Source of the DNA: Agrypnia vestita
Lineage: Eukaryota; Arthropoda; Insecta; Trichoptera; Phryganeidae
DNA length: 64,000 bases
Assembly: GCA_016648135.1 (NCBI GenBank)
Contig: JADDOH010000163.1
Coordinates: forward strand, 186,001 to 250,000
Direction: 5' to 3'
Program-made: the position numbers and the translations under genes
The notes under the pieces: generated by a model
Seen by the model: the letters and a program-made list of their open reading frames with translations, nothing else
What the model was told of the DNA's origin: nothing
Database searches by the model: none
Shown here: positions 34,291 to 46,206 of the stretch, in pieces
How the letters are laid out: each line of letters starts with the position of its first letter
How positions within the stretch are numbered: the first letter of the stretch is position 1

Positions 34291-36339
34291 AAGGCAAACG
34301 TATTTGCAACAGACGTGCAAATTGTGAAGAAGGAATTTACGTAACAAATTGTGAAGTAGGAATTTAAGAATTTACGTTCATGTTTATTTATGTTGGTGGT
34401 ATATGATCATAACCGTTTTTCTCAAGAGGAGAAATTTTGTGGAGTAAAATAACAAGTTTGAAGGTAAACATAAAGTTGAAACGTTCGCAACAATTTATTA
34501 AGCACACTAGATGCTTTTTCTACCTTTGACTTCATACGTACACTACTTGAAGAATGAAGAGTGATTATCATATTTACATCTCGTTAATGGGAGAGAGAAA
34601 CTTCTCTATCATTGTAAAGAGTTGAATCTCCGTTGCATCGTTAATGCAATTTGTACCATACTCGTACTTTACATTTATAAACTTCCTTACATAAGGGGTT
34701 ACGGCACCTTGACATTTTCAAAAAAATGTTTCTTTTTTACTTTGTCTTATTATATCTTAAAGTTTAAGCTCAAACAAAATTTCAAAAAAAAGTTATAGTA
34801 ATTGAAATCTTGCGTGATACGTGAATTTTTAAATGAATTATATCTTTTGCGTTTTTCTCAACAAAAAAAAATATAAATTTTTATACATGATATCTCAAAA
34901 ATCACTGAACCGATTTTGTTCAAATTTTGCACACATCTTACCAATAAAATTTTTGGATAAAATACGCCGTTATCTTATTGTGAATTTTTAACTATGATTT
35001 TTTCAGTGTGATCTCGTGTGATGCACAAAAAAATCTTTTTTTTTCGAAACGCAAAAAATTAATCATTTTTAATTTCACTCCAACCCTGGCGACATGACTG
35101 TCTCCAAAAGCTGCGCGAGCCCCGAAGAAGGACCTTTGCGGGACAGCGCGTAACTCAGCCACTTTGAAATTTTGAAAATAAATGGTAAATGAAAAATATT
35201 AACAATGTATGCCATAAGCAATGATAGTACAAAGAATAGGAATGATGACAGTATTAAAGAATAAGTGATTTGAGGGAAGAAAATATTTTGAAAGGATTCT
35301 AAAAACTGATCCAGTTTTAATGTACACATTGAGATTAATAAGATTTTCAATAAAATAAAAGTATAAAATTGTGCAATACGCCATTTTAACTGAAACACCG
35401 ATCAGAACGAATGACATCACGCCTCAGTACCCATCACCATGTCTTTTAACCGTTGCCATAGACACAATGCAATGTTTACTGAGGCTTGACGTCACGTAGA
35501 CGAAATGACAGCTGCGGGCGTTTTTGCTCGAAATTAAAAATATCTAGATGAAAAAGCAACTATTTTCGTAAAAATCTAGTTTATAACTGAAATAATGTTA
35601 TTTCGGTAACGGTAGACGTGTACCTACAATATAAAATGTTATTTCAAAATCTGTCATCATGCCTATTTTATATGTGCAATACAGAGCTACGTCGAAAAAA
35701 ATGTTTGAATTCGAATGTATTCTTTGAAACGTACTGTGATCGACCTTAAACACGAATGTTTTTATAATAATGCCCTAACATCATTTCACATCTCAATAGA
35801 ATAATGTTAACAAGGAGTAACGACAAATATTTCCATGGTCTTCATTAAACCAGACCTCTTCGATTTCCATCACGTTTTATTATTGTAAAGAATACATACA
35901 CAAAATTAAATTCCTTTTTAATTTTTTCTCGTTTTCATTTCTGGGCACAAAAAGTTATTATCTTTGCACAAGGACCTACTTTCGATTGGTATGCATTTGT
36001 TATTTCGCTTTTTTATGAAACGTGTATTCTTATTATTCACTAATATCAAAAGTTATAAACCTACATTGTGTTAGATTTATTTAATATAACAAATTAACCA
36101 TAAAATAAAGTTTATGTTCCTACAAAACTAATAAGCTTCGCGTTATTTGTAATAATTCAAAAAATATGAACATTATTGCGTATATTCCATTTCAATCTGT
36201 TAGAAAGCAAAAACGAAAACAAAGGTCACTTCTCAACACACACAATAAACAGTTCAATATACCTATATTTATTTTTAAATGTGGCATCATATAACCTAGA
36301 AAAATTGTGACTGGCAACATTTTAAAAATGAATTATTGA
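34291..36339. other. No recognised gene
   Basis: A membrane-like minus-strand frame at 35075-35398 has no recognisable family, and its hydrophobicity can come from T/A-rich DNA. The segment 34690-35060 (GGGGTTACGGCACCTTGAC and long A/T runs) has a non-autonomous-element look similar in style to 50872-51170. Confidence 0.4.
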
Positions 36340-36439
36340 TGGATTTGGCGTTTACATTGTAGAAATTATTCATGACGATCATTATATTTGGTGAAAATTC
36401 TAAACTACGTTGGTTCTACTTTATTATGTTTCAAGAGTA

Positions 36440-38691
36440 GGGGACGATGGGGTGATTGCGGACGCGGGGTAAATACGGACTAGCAGATATCAACTCGATC
36501 CCTTACTTCCGCGCCCGGCCGCCACGATCACGTGTTACTTTCCGCCATCTTTAGTGCCGAGCAAACATTCACGAAAGAAAGCTGCGCACAATTTTCAAGA
36601 TAAATAAAATCAAACATTTTTTTGAATTTTGATCTAATTTTTAGTGTTTACTATTTTGAGTGCTATATCTATGAAGTAAGTGACAATAAAAAGTGATATT
36701 TTCTATCGATTACCTCATTAATGGAGAATAAATTACACAATAACTTTCGATGATAAATTTTGTTAACCAACAAATAATTGTCGTTGTTATTTTTTAAACT
36801 CATTGGGTTTATTGCGGACAAGCTCCCTGGGGTAAATACGGACGTCCGTTATTACCCTTGACTCAATTATTTGTCAAAACCTATACCAATTGTCTCGAAA
36901 ATAAATTCGAAAAAAAACGAGCGTACAAAGCCTTTCAAAGAGCTGTACAGAAGAAATAGAGGATAAAAATACAACTTTTCGTCAGGTGTAAGAGAAGTTT
37001 GGCATTCCCATGGCTATACTTCTTGACCAAGTGAAAAAGGGCTTTATAACTATTATTCAAATGTGTGGTAAAAAGTCAGTTTTTAATGAAACTCGAGAAA
37101 ACTAACTGTTCAAGTTCATTTTAAAATCGTGTAAAACCTTCTTTGGGGTAACAATACCTACTCAAAGTAAAATAGCTTTCGATTTTGCTACAGCTAATAA
37201 CATAAAAAATAATTTCAATAAAGGTACAGGAGCGGCAGGAATGGATTGGTATTATAATTTTATGGCTAGACACCCTAATATATCACTTCGAAGGCCAGAA
37301 GCTACTTCATTATATAGAATCATAGTATTTAACCCTGAAGAAATAGATATATTTTTTGAAAATTTGAAAACACTTGTAATCAAATACCAATTTAAATCAG
37401 GTTGAATCAACAATGTAAATGAAACTAGGATTAGTACTGTACAACATAATTCCAGGATTATTGCACCAAATGGATTAAAACAAGTTGGTAAATTTACCAG
37501 TGCAAAGCGCGGTTCCTTAACTACAGTTGTAAATTGTTTTAACGCTGGAGGCACTTATATTCCACCTTTTTTACATTCAAAAGAAAGAGAATGAATGCAC
37601 TGCTTATGCGACAGTAATAGTAATATAGTAGCTAGTGTTTCTGACTCTTGTTGGACAATTGAACGAATATTCGTTGAATGACTCCAGCATTTCAAAGAAT
37701 TTGCAAAACCGTCGGCTGATAATCCCGTTTTGCTAGTACTGGTTATATTATTGAACCAGAAACTCCACTTGACACCAGAAACACCACTTTGATAATTCAA
37801 GCCAAAGGGAGCCCAAAATTAATCTCAAGTCATCTGTGATGCAGCCAATGATAGTATTTCAAGTCAAAGAGGATCTTAAGAGGCATCTCAATTCTTTAGA
37901 AACGTTGCTAACATGGAATATTCAAAATAAATAAAACGTGCGAATGAATTAGTACGCGCAGGTGATGTTATCAATGATGCAGATTTAAGCCAAAATATGA
38001 CAAGTCAAACTGGCCAGTTTTCCTCAGTACCATTTATTGACATAGTAAAGGTACCAACTCTATAACTTAATCGTAACAAACGGTGGGTTCAAAAAAAACA
38101 TATTAATTTTTACCAGCACACTGGAAACAGTTTACCTAGAAGAAAAAGAACAAAAGAAACTAGAAACAAAATGAAGAATCTGAAACATGAAGAGAAAAAA
38201 CTACAAAAGAAACCAAAAAAAATACTAAAGAAAAACAATTAAAAGTTGAGAAATTAAAAATTTTTTGAAACTGTATAAGAGAATGATGAATATTTTTGCA
38301 TTTTTTGTCAGGAAAAGTATCGTGACCCCCCCAGCGAAGGCTGGATTGTGTGTTTGAAATGTTAGAATTGGGCTCTTGAGAAGTGCGCTGCTGGGACTTC
38401 TTCCAGAGGCTTTATTTGTGACTTGTGTGAATGATGTGGGACCTCGTCCGTAAATACCCCATGCTGTCCGTAATTAACCCAACACTCGTCCGTATTTACC
38501 CTAAGAGCTACAGGTAATTACGGACAGACAAGGTTTTGTTTTTGATTAAAAATATTTAGTTGTTGATTGATCTCGTAAAATAATTAATGTTGATTTTGTA
38601 GGTGAATAACTATAGTCAGGCTGATTATTTCTAATAGTTTAGGTTTTGTATGTTATTTCGCTTCAGCGTCCGCAATTCACCCATCCTCCCC
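36440..38691 (+). mobile_element. pogo-type transposon, 2252 bp, with TA duplication
   Basis: TA at 36438 then GGGGACGATGGGGTGATTGC; the right end GCAATTCACCCATCCTCCCC then TA at 38692. Inner ends repeat the word GGTAAATACGGAC in direct and inverted form (36469, 36830, 38451, 38491), likely transposase-binding repeats. The transposase remnant runs left to right. Confidence 0.88.
36900..38440 (+). pseudogene. pogo-like (CENP-B/DDE_1 type) transposase with C-terminal PHD-like finger
   Basis: Blocks in order: an N-terminal DNA-binding remnant (EKFGIPMAILLDQVKKG in one frame); GMDWYYNFMARHPNISLRRP and EATSLYR (37236-37320); INNVNETR (37406-37430) where active relatives have D as the first catalytic residue; NGLKQVGKFTSAKRG; GGTYIPPF; a later FAKPSADNPVLLVL block; and a C-terminal FCIFCQEKYRDPPSEGWIVC with further Cys pairs (38296-38430), a PHD-like zinc finger as seen in several insect pogo-type proteins. 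Stops occur throughout. The D-to-N change and the stops exclude activity. Confidence 0.85.
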
Positions 38692-38693
38692 TA

Positions 38694-39735
38694 ACAGAAC
38701 CTCTCAACGTTTGATACTTCACCTGTTGATGAGAGATTTGATTACTCTTGAAAGTTACTCAAGTACCTAGTAAAATATAAAATTATAATTCGCTCACCTA
38801 AAGGATGTTTACGTTTTGTACCCGATTTCATTTTAAAACCGCTTTATATTATAGGTGAGATCTGTCAAAGGATCTGTCAATAGGTAAGATCTGTCAAACG
38901 ATATTACTATAAATGTTCAGTATTTAATTAAAGACAACTTTACAACCTCTATCATAGGTGGTCCATATTTAAAGTGTCTTTGTTTTCGTTCTCATCTTTC
39001 GGTATCTATCGTATCAGTTCATAGGTTTTGGTAAAGAAAATTACTCGTAAAAATGTTTTAATACTTCGTTTATGGATTACTGATTAGAATTTTTAAATAC
39101 ACACTACAATTTTTTTATAACATCTTACACTTTTATTTAACAACTTTTGCAAACTTTTAATTTTATTTACCTGATCACATTTTTAAAATAGATGCTCTTC
39201 TGGAGAATGATCGTAGTTCAAAACAAAGTTGTAGCAGAGTTCACACCCACTTCTGAGCGGTTATCTGCTTTAACTCCTGTAATAAAAACTTAGTGGGGTA
39301 AACTCACTTAGAGAATTTGAAAACTCAAGGGGACTCAACTTACTTAGAAAACAAGTACAAAATGGCAGGGTTATACCTATAGTATATTTAATAATTTTAA
39401 CAAAATAATCTAAATCATTACTCATATGATGCACTCAATGTGTTATTATTATTTATCGATGCATTATACATTTAAAGTGGAATAACACACTGACACAAAA
39501 TAATTATAAATAAATAAAAATTAGAATAAAAAAATATATAAATTTCAATTAAAAACTCACATCTTCAAGATGTGAGTTTTTAATTCAAAACTATATTTAA
39601 TAACTATTGCATAAAGGAATTCTTTCATTATGATTTAACAATTCATAATGATTTAACATTGAGTAATTGAGTAATTCATACATATAATATTAACTATAGA
39701 TAATCACATCAATTAACATATTAATAGTTTATCTC
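38694..39735. other. No recognised gene; perfect hairpin at 39547-39584
   Basis: ATTAAAAACTCACATCTT, one base, then AAGATGTGAGTTTTTAAT. Otherwise AT-rich. Confidence 0.6.
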
Positions 39736-39736
39736 C

Positions 39737-39880
39737 TCCTTAACACAAGTCTTTTCAGTTCTTTATTGAAGAGTTTCACATTAGTAAGTTCCTTTATATC
39801 ACAAGAAACTCTGTTATAATGGTCAACAACTCGATAAAGGAATTCCATGCCGTTTTCTATTTGTTCTTAGTAGATCACTT
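39737..39880 (-). pseudogene. LINE C-terminal fragment
   Basis: Minus strand: EFLYRVVDHYNRVSCDIKEL followed by TNVKLFNKELKRLVLRRR-stop, which has the usual form of the last residues of CR1/jockey LINE polyproteins (N-LP.DIK.....FK..LK..L). Only 45 codons. Confidence 0.45.
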
Positions 39881-39884
39881 ATTA

Positions 39885-40142
39885 TATATGGGGTGTAAAA
39901 GCAAAGGCAACAGTTTCCAAATAAAATTGAACGCAGTCAACAAAGATTACTGATTTATAAGGTACTGAATTCGATATTTGGTAGGAAACAGCCTATAAAT
40001 TTATAGGAAACATGATTTTGGAAGGGATAGATACATAAAATCTAGAATTCAGTATATTTTAAATTAGTAATCCTCTGTGACTGCATTCAAAACATTTTTT
40101 TATTTTTTTGAATTTTGCTTCCTTTGCTTTTATATCCCACGT
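39885..40142. mobile_element. GGGGTATAAAAGC MITE, copy 2
   Basis: TATATGGGGTGTAAAAGCAA at the left; TTGCTTTTATATCCCAC at the right; inner AGTCAACAAAGATTACTGAT and its inverse AGTAATCCTCTGTGACTGCA. Confidence 0.8.
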
Positions 40143-40304
40143 ACAATATCTCGCATTTACGAGGTGGTGTTTGTTTTTGTAAAAAAATATTTCAAAATAT
40201 TCGTTTTTTGGCATTAATATGGAGCGAATTTGTTATCGATACATGTAAATATATGTAACAATGTCATAGTAAGTTATTTAATTTAACCTATATTAATTCA
40301 CCAA

Positions 40305-40375
40305 ACATTCAATTAGAATTTTAGAACATTATGACGGTGTTCAAAGATCGTCATAATTCTAATTGAATTTTATGC
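40305..40375. repeat. Inverted repeat
   Basis: CAATTAGAATT...TATGACG at 40310-40353 pairs with CGTCATAATTCTAATTG ending near 40368. Confidence 0.75.
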
Positions 40376-40444
40376 CTCGCATAGCACAACTGATAAAAAA
40401 AAATATTATAGAAAAAAAGTCGTATATGGTAGACTCCCATAGAC

Positions 40445-41560
40445 TTGTTGCCCGGCATTGCTGCAGCGCATCTCCCTGAGAGCACCCGGAAGATCCACTA
40501 GATCGGTCGAGACTTGAGCCTTTCACACTGTAATACCGACTCCCGGCAAAACTCTTTTATATATCGCTCGTCGAATTTCTTCAACACTATATTCAGCGAC
40601 TTGGATCTCTACAATTCATCAATCTATGAATTTAAAACTCTTGGATATTCACCTTAGTCATAAACCTATTTTAATTCATTTTTTTTCTCTTTTTTAATTC
40701 ATTTTCTTTCTTTTGTTCAAACCTTGTACATGTAATTTTTATCTTGTATCTTTCTTTAATTCATCTTTTTTCTTTTGTCCAGACCTCGTATATATATATA
40801 TATATATGCAGATGTATTGATCAGATATCTTTATGCTGTACTTCTTTTACTTCTTATCTCTTCCCCTTTTTACTCCCTTTATATTAACTCGTGGCGTCTG
40901 CTTGTCTTCTTGTCTGACGAAAAAACTTTGGATCCATTTTAAACCCCTTTCCCGTAATTCAATCGAGCTGAAACTTTGCAAGCAGACTCGTGGCGATCTA
41001 TCAAATTTTCGTTAAAAAAAAAATAAATTTTTGGATTTTTCAAATTTTGAATGGTTTTTTCATACAACTTATTAAATTGTATGAAAATATTTCAACGCGT
41101 CTGGTAGACGCGAAACCTGATTATAGTATAATTTTGGATTTTTGGAAATTTTTTATTACTCCCTTTCGTAGCGTCGCCCGACCGAAGCCCAACGCTTAGG
41201 TTAAGCGAAAAAAAATGTTTCAACTAGTAAAGGAGGAAGTGAGTATAATAAAAACTTGGTTTTTATGGGTTACTTTTTTACTAAGTAGATGTGTCATTTC
41301 CTCCCCAATCCTGATTCTCCTTTTACCTTTGATTCCTTGACTTTCATGGTTTGTTCTTAATTTAAACCTTTTACTTTTTTTATTTTTTTGTACAACTTAT
41401 GTTATTGTTGCTGTATGTTAATACACAACATATTAATTCTGTGGAAACATGTAAGATGGTCTCTATATTATTTAATTTTCATGTGTAATCTGATTTTTAA
41501 TCGTACTATTAGTTTACCATAAATATAAATAAATAAAAATAAATAAATAAATACCTATTT
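40445..41560 (+). pseudogene. LINE C-terminus and 3' UTR, copy 2, split by an ACTCCC element
   Basis: TTGCCCGGCATTGCTGCAGC, AGATCGGTCGAGAC, TATATCGCTCGTCGAATTTC match copy 1 at 32965-33200. The 3' UTR stops at about 40867 and resumes at about 41285 (TCATTTCCTCCCCAATCCTG), then runs to AAATAAATAAATAAATA. Copy 1 serves as the uninterrupted reference. Confidence 0.75.
40868..41260 (+). mobile_element. ACTCCC-family element, copy 2, inside a LINE
   Basis: TTTACTCCCTTTATATTAAC start and GTGAGTATAATAAAAACTTG end. Shares AACTCGTGGCGTCTGCTTG, TTCAATCGAGCTGAAACTTT and TATTACTCCCTTTCGTAGCG with copy 1. Confidence 0.75.
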
Positions 41561-41584
41561 TCCCATACAAAGAGTTTCGTTTTT

Positions 41585-41680
41585 GTGAGAATTCTATAAT
41601 TTATCTTAATTAATGATAATCTTTTCGGGGACAAAATACAGTGATTGTGTTCCTAAAAATTTGAACGTACTCAAGAAATA
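41585..41680 (-). mobile_element. Outer end of the GTCTCACAGAGACGAAGC family, solitary
   Basis: ATAATTTATCTTAATTAATG, then GGGGACAAAATACAGTGATT and GTTCCTAAAA match the right outer end at 53670-53740. Confidence 0.55.
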
Positions 41681-42461
41681 TCACTTGACCATAAATTATG
41701 AATGTTCTTACTTTTATTATTATCTCTTATATTTGCTACTTTTCAGTTAAAAATTGCTTGTACTCTTGTTCCCCTTCGAACGAATGAACGAATAAACAAC
41801 CGAAAAAAATGTAACATAATATTGAGATACTTTTTGTAAAAAGTATTGTAAAAGAAAAAATAAGAAATGCGGGTATTTGGGGGTACTTTATTTTAAAAAT
41901 AGGATACTTTTTAAAATTTCCTTGTTGAACAAATTACCTACAAATTGGTTAGTTATGTGCGCAGATATTTTACTTCCTAAAGTGATGCAGTTTCAAAGCT
42001 GAATCTTACTTTGATACCAAATTCATCAGCGTATTCCAACTGCATATATTTACATTATAATGTGTAATATAAATCTACATAAATATAGCTACTATACAGA
42101 AGCCAATACTTTTCGATGTGTGCATAAAATGTTTATTAGTATTTCGGATTCGTTTCCACCGAGAATCAATAACAAATTAACAGTTCTGCTGAGGAATTCT
42201 GAGATGAGGAGGATTCTGGTATTTATGCTAATTAGCAATTTTATGAGAGAACAAAGTATGTATCTACGCGGAAAACTTTATTTGCTTACGGCAGCAGTTT
42301 CCAAAGTGCTTTGGATCGTTTCATTTTTTTTTTGTGAAAATAATATCGTTTTGTAAGAATGTGTTATCTGAAGTAATTTTTAATTTTAATTAATAAATTT
42401 GATTTTTTTTCAGTAAAAAAACTATAAATATATTTAGAATGGAATTTTACGATACGCAATT
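41681..42461. other. No recognised feature
   Basis: A 98-codon frame at 42060 shows no motif or homologous pattern I know. Confidence 0.45.
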
Positions 42462-42465
42462 ATAA

Positions 42466-43032
42466 TGTAACGAGATGGTGAGCCTGCTGAATACTAACAA
42501 CAACACGTTCGAATTCTCTCGAACATTCTGGGAAGCACTATGAAACACTTTGGAATCGTGTAGAATGCTCTACAATTCTCTTGAAAGATCTCGAAAGAAT
42601 TTACATATAAACACAAGGGCGTCACGCAACTCGGGGTCTGTCATTCGTGACGTATAACGTGTGCGAAATTCCAGCGAACCTTAGCGCAAACCAATGTGGT
42701 TAGTCATTCGTGGCGATTAACCCAAGCCTTATTAGAAACAGAGCGAGCTCAGTGTGAATAAATAAAGGATGTTCTACAGGGGCAAAAAATTTATCTACGT
42801 GCGAATATTGAACAAAATTTACTAGAAAGTGATCGAAGCAATAAAAACAACGTGAAATAGTGTGAAATAAGAAACAGTGTAATTCTAAGTATGTAAAATA
42901 TTCTGGAAACATTTAGTAACTCCAAGAACGATACTCAGATTGAACTCATATCCAGTGACTTTTTTGGTAATAAACTAAACATTAAATTATTTTAGTGTTT
43001 TCATTTGCTTTCCAGAGCCACGTCATGTGACA
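42466..43032 (+). mobile_element. Solo LTR, copy 2 (567 bp), 4-bp duplication ATAA
   Basis: TGTAACGAGATGGTGAGC to CACGTCATGTGACA, flanked by ATAA at 42462-42465 and 43033-43036. Contains TCTCGAACATTCTGGGAAGC (heat-shock-element-like GAA/TTC spacing) and AATAAATAAAGGATG as a poly(A) region. Ends resemble the LTR at 31651. The host retrotransposon body is absent, so this is a recombination remnant. Confidence 0.82.
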
Positions 43033-43144
43033 ATAATTTGATTTCCAGTTTTGTGCAATAATTTTAATAAAACATTACTAAACAGTCATATCTCATTATC
43101 CGTAGGCCGGAGTCCTAAAAGTGAACCATCGTTCCCAGTTTATC

Positions 43145-43300
43145 CCCTTTATAAATATGCATAGCGATAAGTTACCGTCAAACCTTTCGTCCAGTCAGCA
43201 ATATTCGCCCCATCGCATCGCATCTTGGTCTCCCACTACATTACCCAATCAACGATGGTGAATGCTATCGGTATTGAGAATTAATTGACATTATTCGTGA
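43145..43300 (+). promoter_or_regulatory. Core-promoter-like segment with a tiny reading frame
   Basis: TATAAATATGCATAG at 43151 is followed about 42 nt on by CCAGTCAGCAATATTCG (TCAG initiator-like), then a GC-richer leader and ATG at 43256 opening only nine codons (MVNAIGIEN). It may be a first exon whose remainder lies outside the window, a repeat promoter, or chance. Confidence 0.3.
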
Positions 43301-43655
43301 AAGCCTTTTAAAGAGAACCCTGCGATAAATAAATATTTTTGCGATAAAAATTCTGTTTTATAATATTTCTAATTTAAAAGTAATGGCTGGAAAAACTTAT
43401 TTCTGAATGATATTATGTTCATATTTAATGTTATTATATTTATTTTAGATATGCACATTACATTCATAACCTATCAAAAATAATCTTAGATATATTTTTT
43501 TAAATATTTGAACTGACATACTAGACGTTTTAATATTTATTTGTAAGGATATTCCTTTCTTAATATTATTTTGTTAACGGTACTGCGCACGGTATAAATA
43601 TATAGTTGTATACACCGTATAAATATATAGTTCGGCAAATGAAAGAGAAATCTAT
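43301..43655. other. No recognised feature; short direct repeat
   Basis: ACGGTATAAATATATAGTT and ACCGTATAAATATATAGTT repeat side by side at 43590-43632. Confidence 0.6.
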
Positions 43656-43669
43656 AGAGTCTAATAAAT

Positions 43670-43930
43670 CAGCCTATGCCTGTCTCTAAGGCATTCGACG
43701 TGGTACTCTATTTTGCAAAAATGTTGGTGAATAAGGGAATATTGTACACATTTTCGTGAATAAGAATTAATAAAACTATACGCTCTTGGCTAAATAAAAA
43801 TGAAAGTGGATGGTGAACTTTCCAGGGAAATACCAACGATGACAGGAATCAGAAAGGGTTATAATCTTAGTCCATTTTTGTTCAACTTGATTATGAAGGA
43901 TATAACACTCTGACATTTCTTGGACTCGGA
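43670..43930 (+). pseudogene. LINE reverse transcriptase fragment
   Basis: SKAFDVV, then KMLVNKGILYTF, and MKVDGELSREIPTMTGIRKG followed by NLSPFLFNLIM, corresponding to the KAFD...L...G(V/I)RQGxxLSPxLFNL blocks of LINE RTs. Frames change between blocks and the FADD block is missing. Confidence 0.7.
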
Positions 43931-44236
43931 TACAGGATAGGTGATTGCAATATTTTTCTTCATTGTGAAAAGAGGAGAATTTCGTGGCTTCGGGAATCCA
44001 GTAAAAATCATTGTCTACTTCCGGATACTTTATTGGTTTACAGGTAATTCACGCCATAATAATTCGGTTATAATACAATAGGAATAAAATTCTCGGTGGT
44101 CGTGGTGGCTGCGTAATAAGAGAGAACGGTCAAAATGGCACCTCTTGATTTATACCATTCGCTCTCTCTCTCTCATTCTCGTCTGTCTCTCGCATTACTT
44201 GATGTAGCACATACTTATCCCAATTATAATAATTTC

Positions 44237-44766
44237 CTTTTTACTCTCTTTATATTAACTCGTGGCGACTGCTTGCTTGCCGGCTTGCCGTTAACAAAAA
44301 CTTTGGTTCGATTTTTGACCCTTTTCCCGTGATCTAATCGAGCTGAAACTTGGCAAGTAGACTCATGGCGACGATCAAGAAGATCTATCAAATTTTCGTT
44401 AAAAAAAAAAGAATAATTATAGTATAATTTCGGATTTTTAGAAATTTTATTGGTTTTTTCAAATTGGAATCATTAGAAAAGTTTGATTACGGCGGCCCGA
44501 TAACGTAGCGAGATATTTTCTAAATTTGAATTACTCCGTCGGTATGCATAATAGGTACTTCACTACAAATGTCGAAAATCTAAATTGACTGACAAATGTT
44601 TTTAGAATTTAATCTTCAAAGCATGAAGTGTCTTATCAAAGCTCAAAACATCTGACATTTTAGAAATATATTAAATTACTGTAAGTTTAGTGTTATGTTA
44701 TATGTTTTAATTCGTCTTTAATTGTTGTTATATTTTACAAAGAAAGGGAGTATAATAAAAACTTGG
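44237..44766 (+). mobile_element. ACTCCC-family element, copy 3
   Basis: TTTTACTCTCTTTATATTAA to AAAGAAAGGGAGTATAATAA. It includes an inner part missing from copies 1 and 2 (ACTCCGTCGGTATGCATAAT; GACAAATGTTTTTAGAATTT), shared with copy 4. Confidence 0.8.
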
Positions 44767-44896
44767 ATATTATGGGTTACTTTTTTTTGTCTGTTCGAAT
44801 ACTTGCCAAATTTCATCAAGAGATCGGAAGTTTAGGTATATGTACACCTGCATTGTACTAAAATGATTCGAAAATTAGAGATGAGATTTTAGTTCT

Positions 44897-46206
44897 TTTT
44901 ACTCCCTTTCTTTTAACTCGTAGCGTCTGCTTGTCTACTTGGGGTCTTGTCTGCTTATCTGACGAAAAAACTTTGGATCGATTTTTAACCCTTTTTCCGT
45001 GATCCAATCGAGCTGAAACTTTGCAAGCAGACTCGAGGCGACGATCAAGAAGATTTATCAAATTTTCGTTAAAATAATTAATAATTATCGTATAATTTTG
45101 GATTTTTAGAAATTTTAATGCTTTTTTTTCAAATTGGAATCATTACACAAAAGTTACTATAACGGCGGCCTGATGACGTCACGGAATATTTAAAATTTGA
45201 ATTAATCCGTCGGTATACATAAAAGGTATATACTATATATACTATATATTATATATATATAAAGAAACCCGTGTTTCCCTACCCGCCAAGTTTTCTCCAC
45301 AACCAGCCGCAATCACCCACTGGTGGTTATGGTAAAGGATAGCCCTTGGTGTCACATTGAAAATATGCGAGTATGGTGGGGGTGGCTGTGCATGGGTGGG
45401 AGTGGGTGACGAAAATGTGCTTTCTAGCACATTGTTTTGTTATGGGAAGGCCGCAAATGCTTCAGATTGTTTCAAAATAGGCGCGCCGACTGTGTCGGTG
45501 AGTCTAGAAGGTTCCGAAAAAACCTGCTCTAGAAAGTTTTGGAAAATTCCCGTAAGTTCTATAAGGTTCTAAACTGAGTGGCAGAAGGTATCGGTGTGTC
45601 TAGAAGGTACCTGTACATTCAATAAATTTCTTGTAAAGTTCTGGAAGGAGAATTTTCTAGAAGGTTCGCGAAAGTTCTATGACGATCCAAACAGTGTACT
45701 AAAAATCTACGCATGCGAATCCGCGCGGGCACAGCTAGTAATAATTTATTTCTTTTAGATTTCTGCTACATTACTCAAATTTGATTCAGACTATTTTAAA
45801 TCATTTGACGCTGGAAATTCATAAGGTACGATATTGCTGATAATTGAATTTATCAAAATCTTGATTAAATTGACTGACAAATGTTTTTAGAATTTAATCT
45901 TCAAAGCGTGACGTGTCTTCTTAAAGCTCAAAACATCTAATATTTTAGAAATATATTAAATTCCTGTAATTTTAGTGTTATGTTATATGTTGTAATTCGT
46001 CTTTAATTGTTAAGATTTTTATTCGCCAAAAGGAATGTAAGAAGATAAAACGAAAAGAAAATTCAAATGGAGATAAAGAGATATTTTTAGACATTTTTGA
46101 CATAGATATTTTTCTAGACATGTTTCATTTGCAGTCAATCGATTATTATTAATTACATGATGGTAAACTTAATTTACAAAGAAAGGGAGTAAAATAAAAA
46201 TTTGGT
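44897..46206 (+). mobile_element. ACTCCC-family element, copy 4 (longest), with nested insertion
   Basis: TTTTTACTCCCTTTCTTTTA to CAAAGAAAGGGAGTAAAATA. The left part matches copy 3 up to GTCGGTATACATAAAAGGT; the right part resumes with CTTGATTAAATTGACTGACA. The foreign segment lies between. Confidence 0.8.
45230..45738 (+). mobile_element. Helitron-like insertion in ACTCCC copy 4
   Basis: The right end has a GC-rich hairpin (CCGCGCGGG) followed by CACAG and CTAG, the layout of Helitron 3' ends. The left end lies in an AT tract and is not exact. The interior has repeated CTAGAAGGTTC/GAAAGTTCT words. No Rep/helicase. Confidence 0.45.

Noticed and set aside
35075..35420. 107-codon hydrophobic minus-strand frame
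   Set aside because: Hydrophobic runs are expected from T-rich DNA, no motif, no splice partner found.
39547..39584. Hairpin resembling a bacterial terminator
   Set aside because: The context is an animal genome without a gene ending here; kept only as an inverted repeat.
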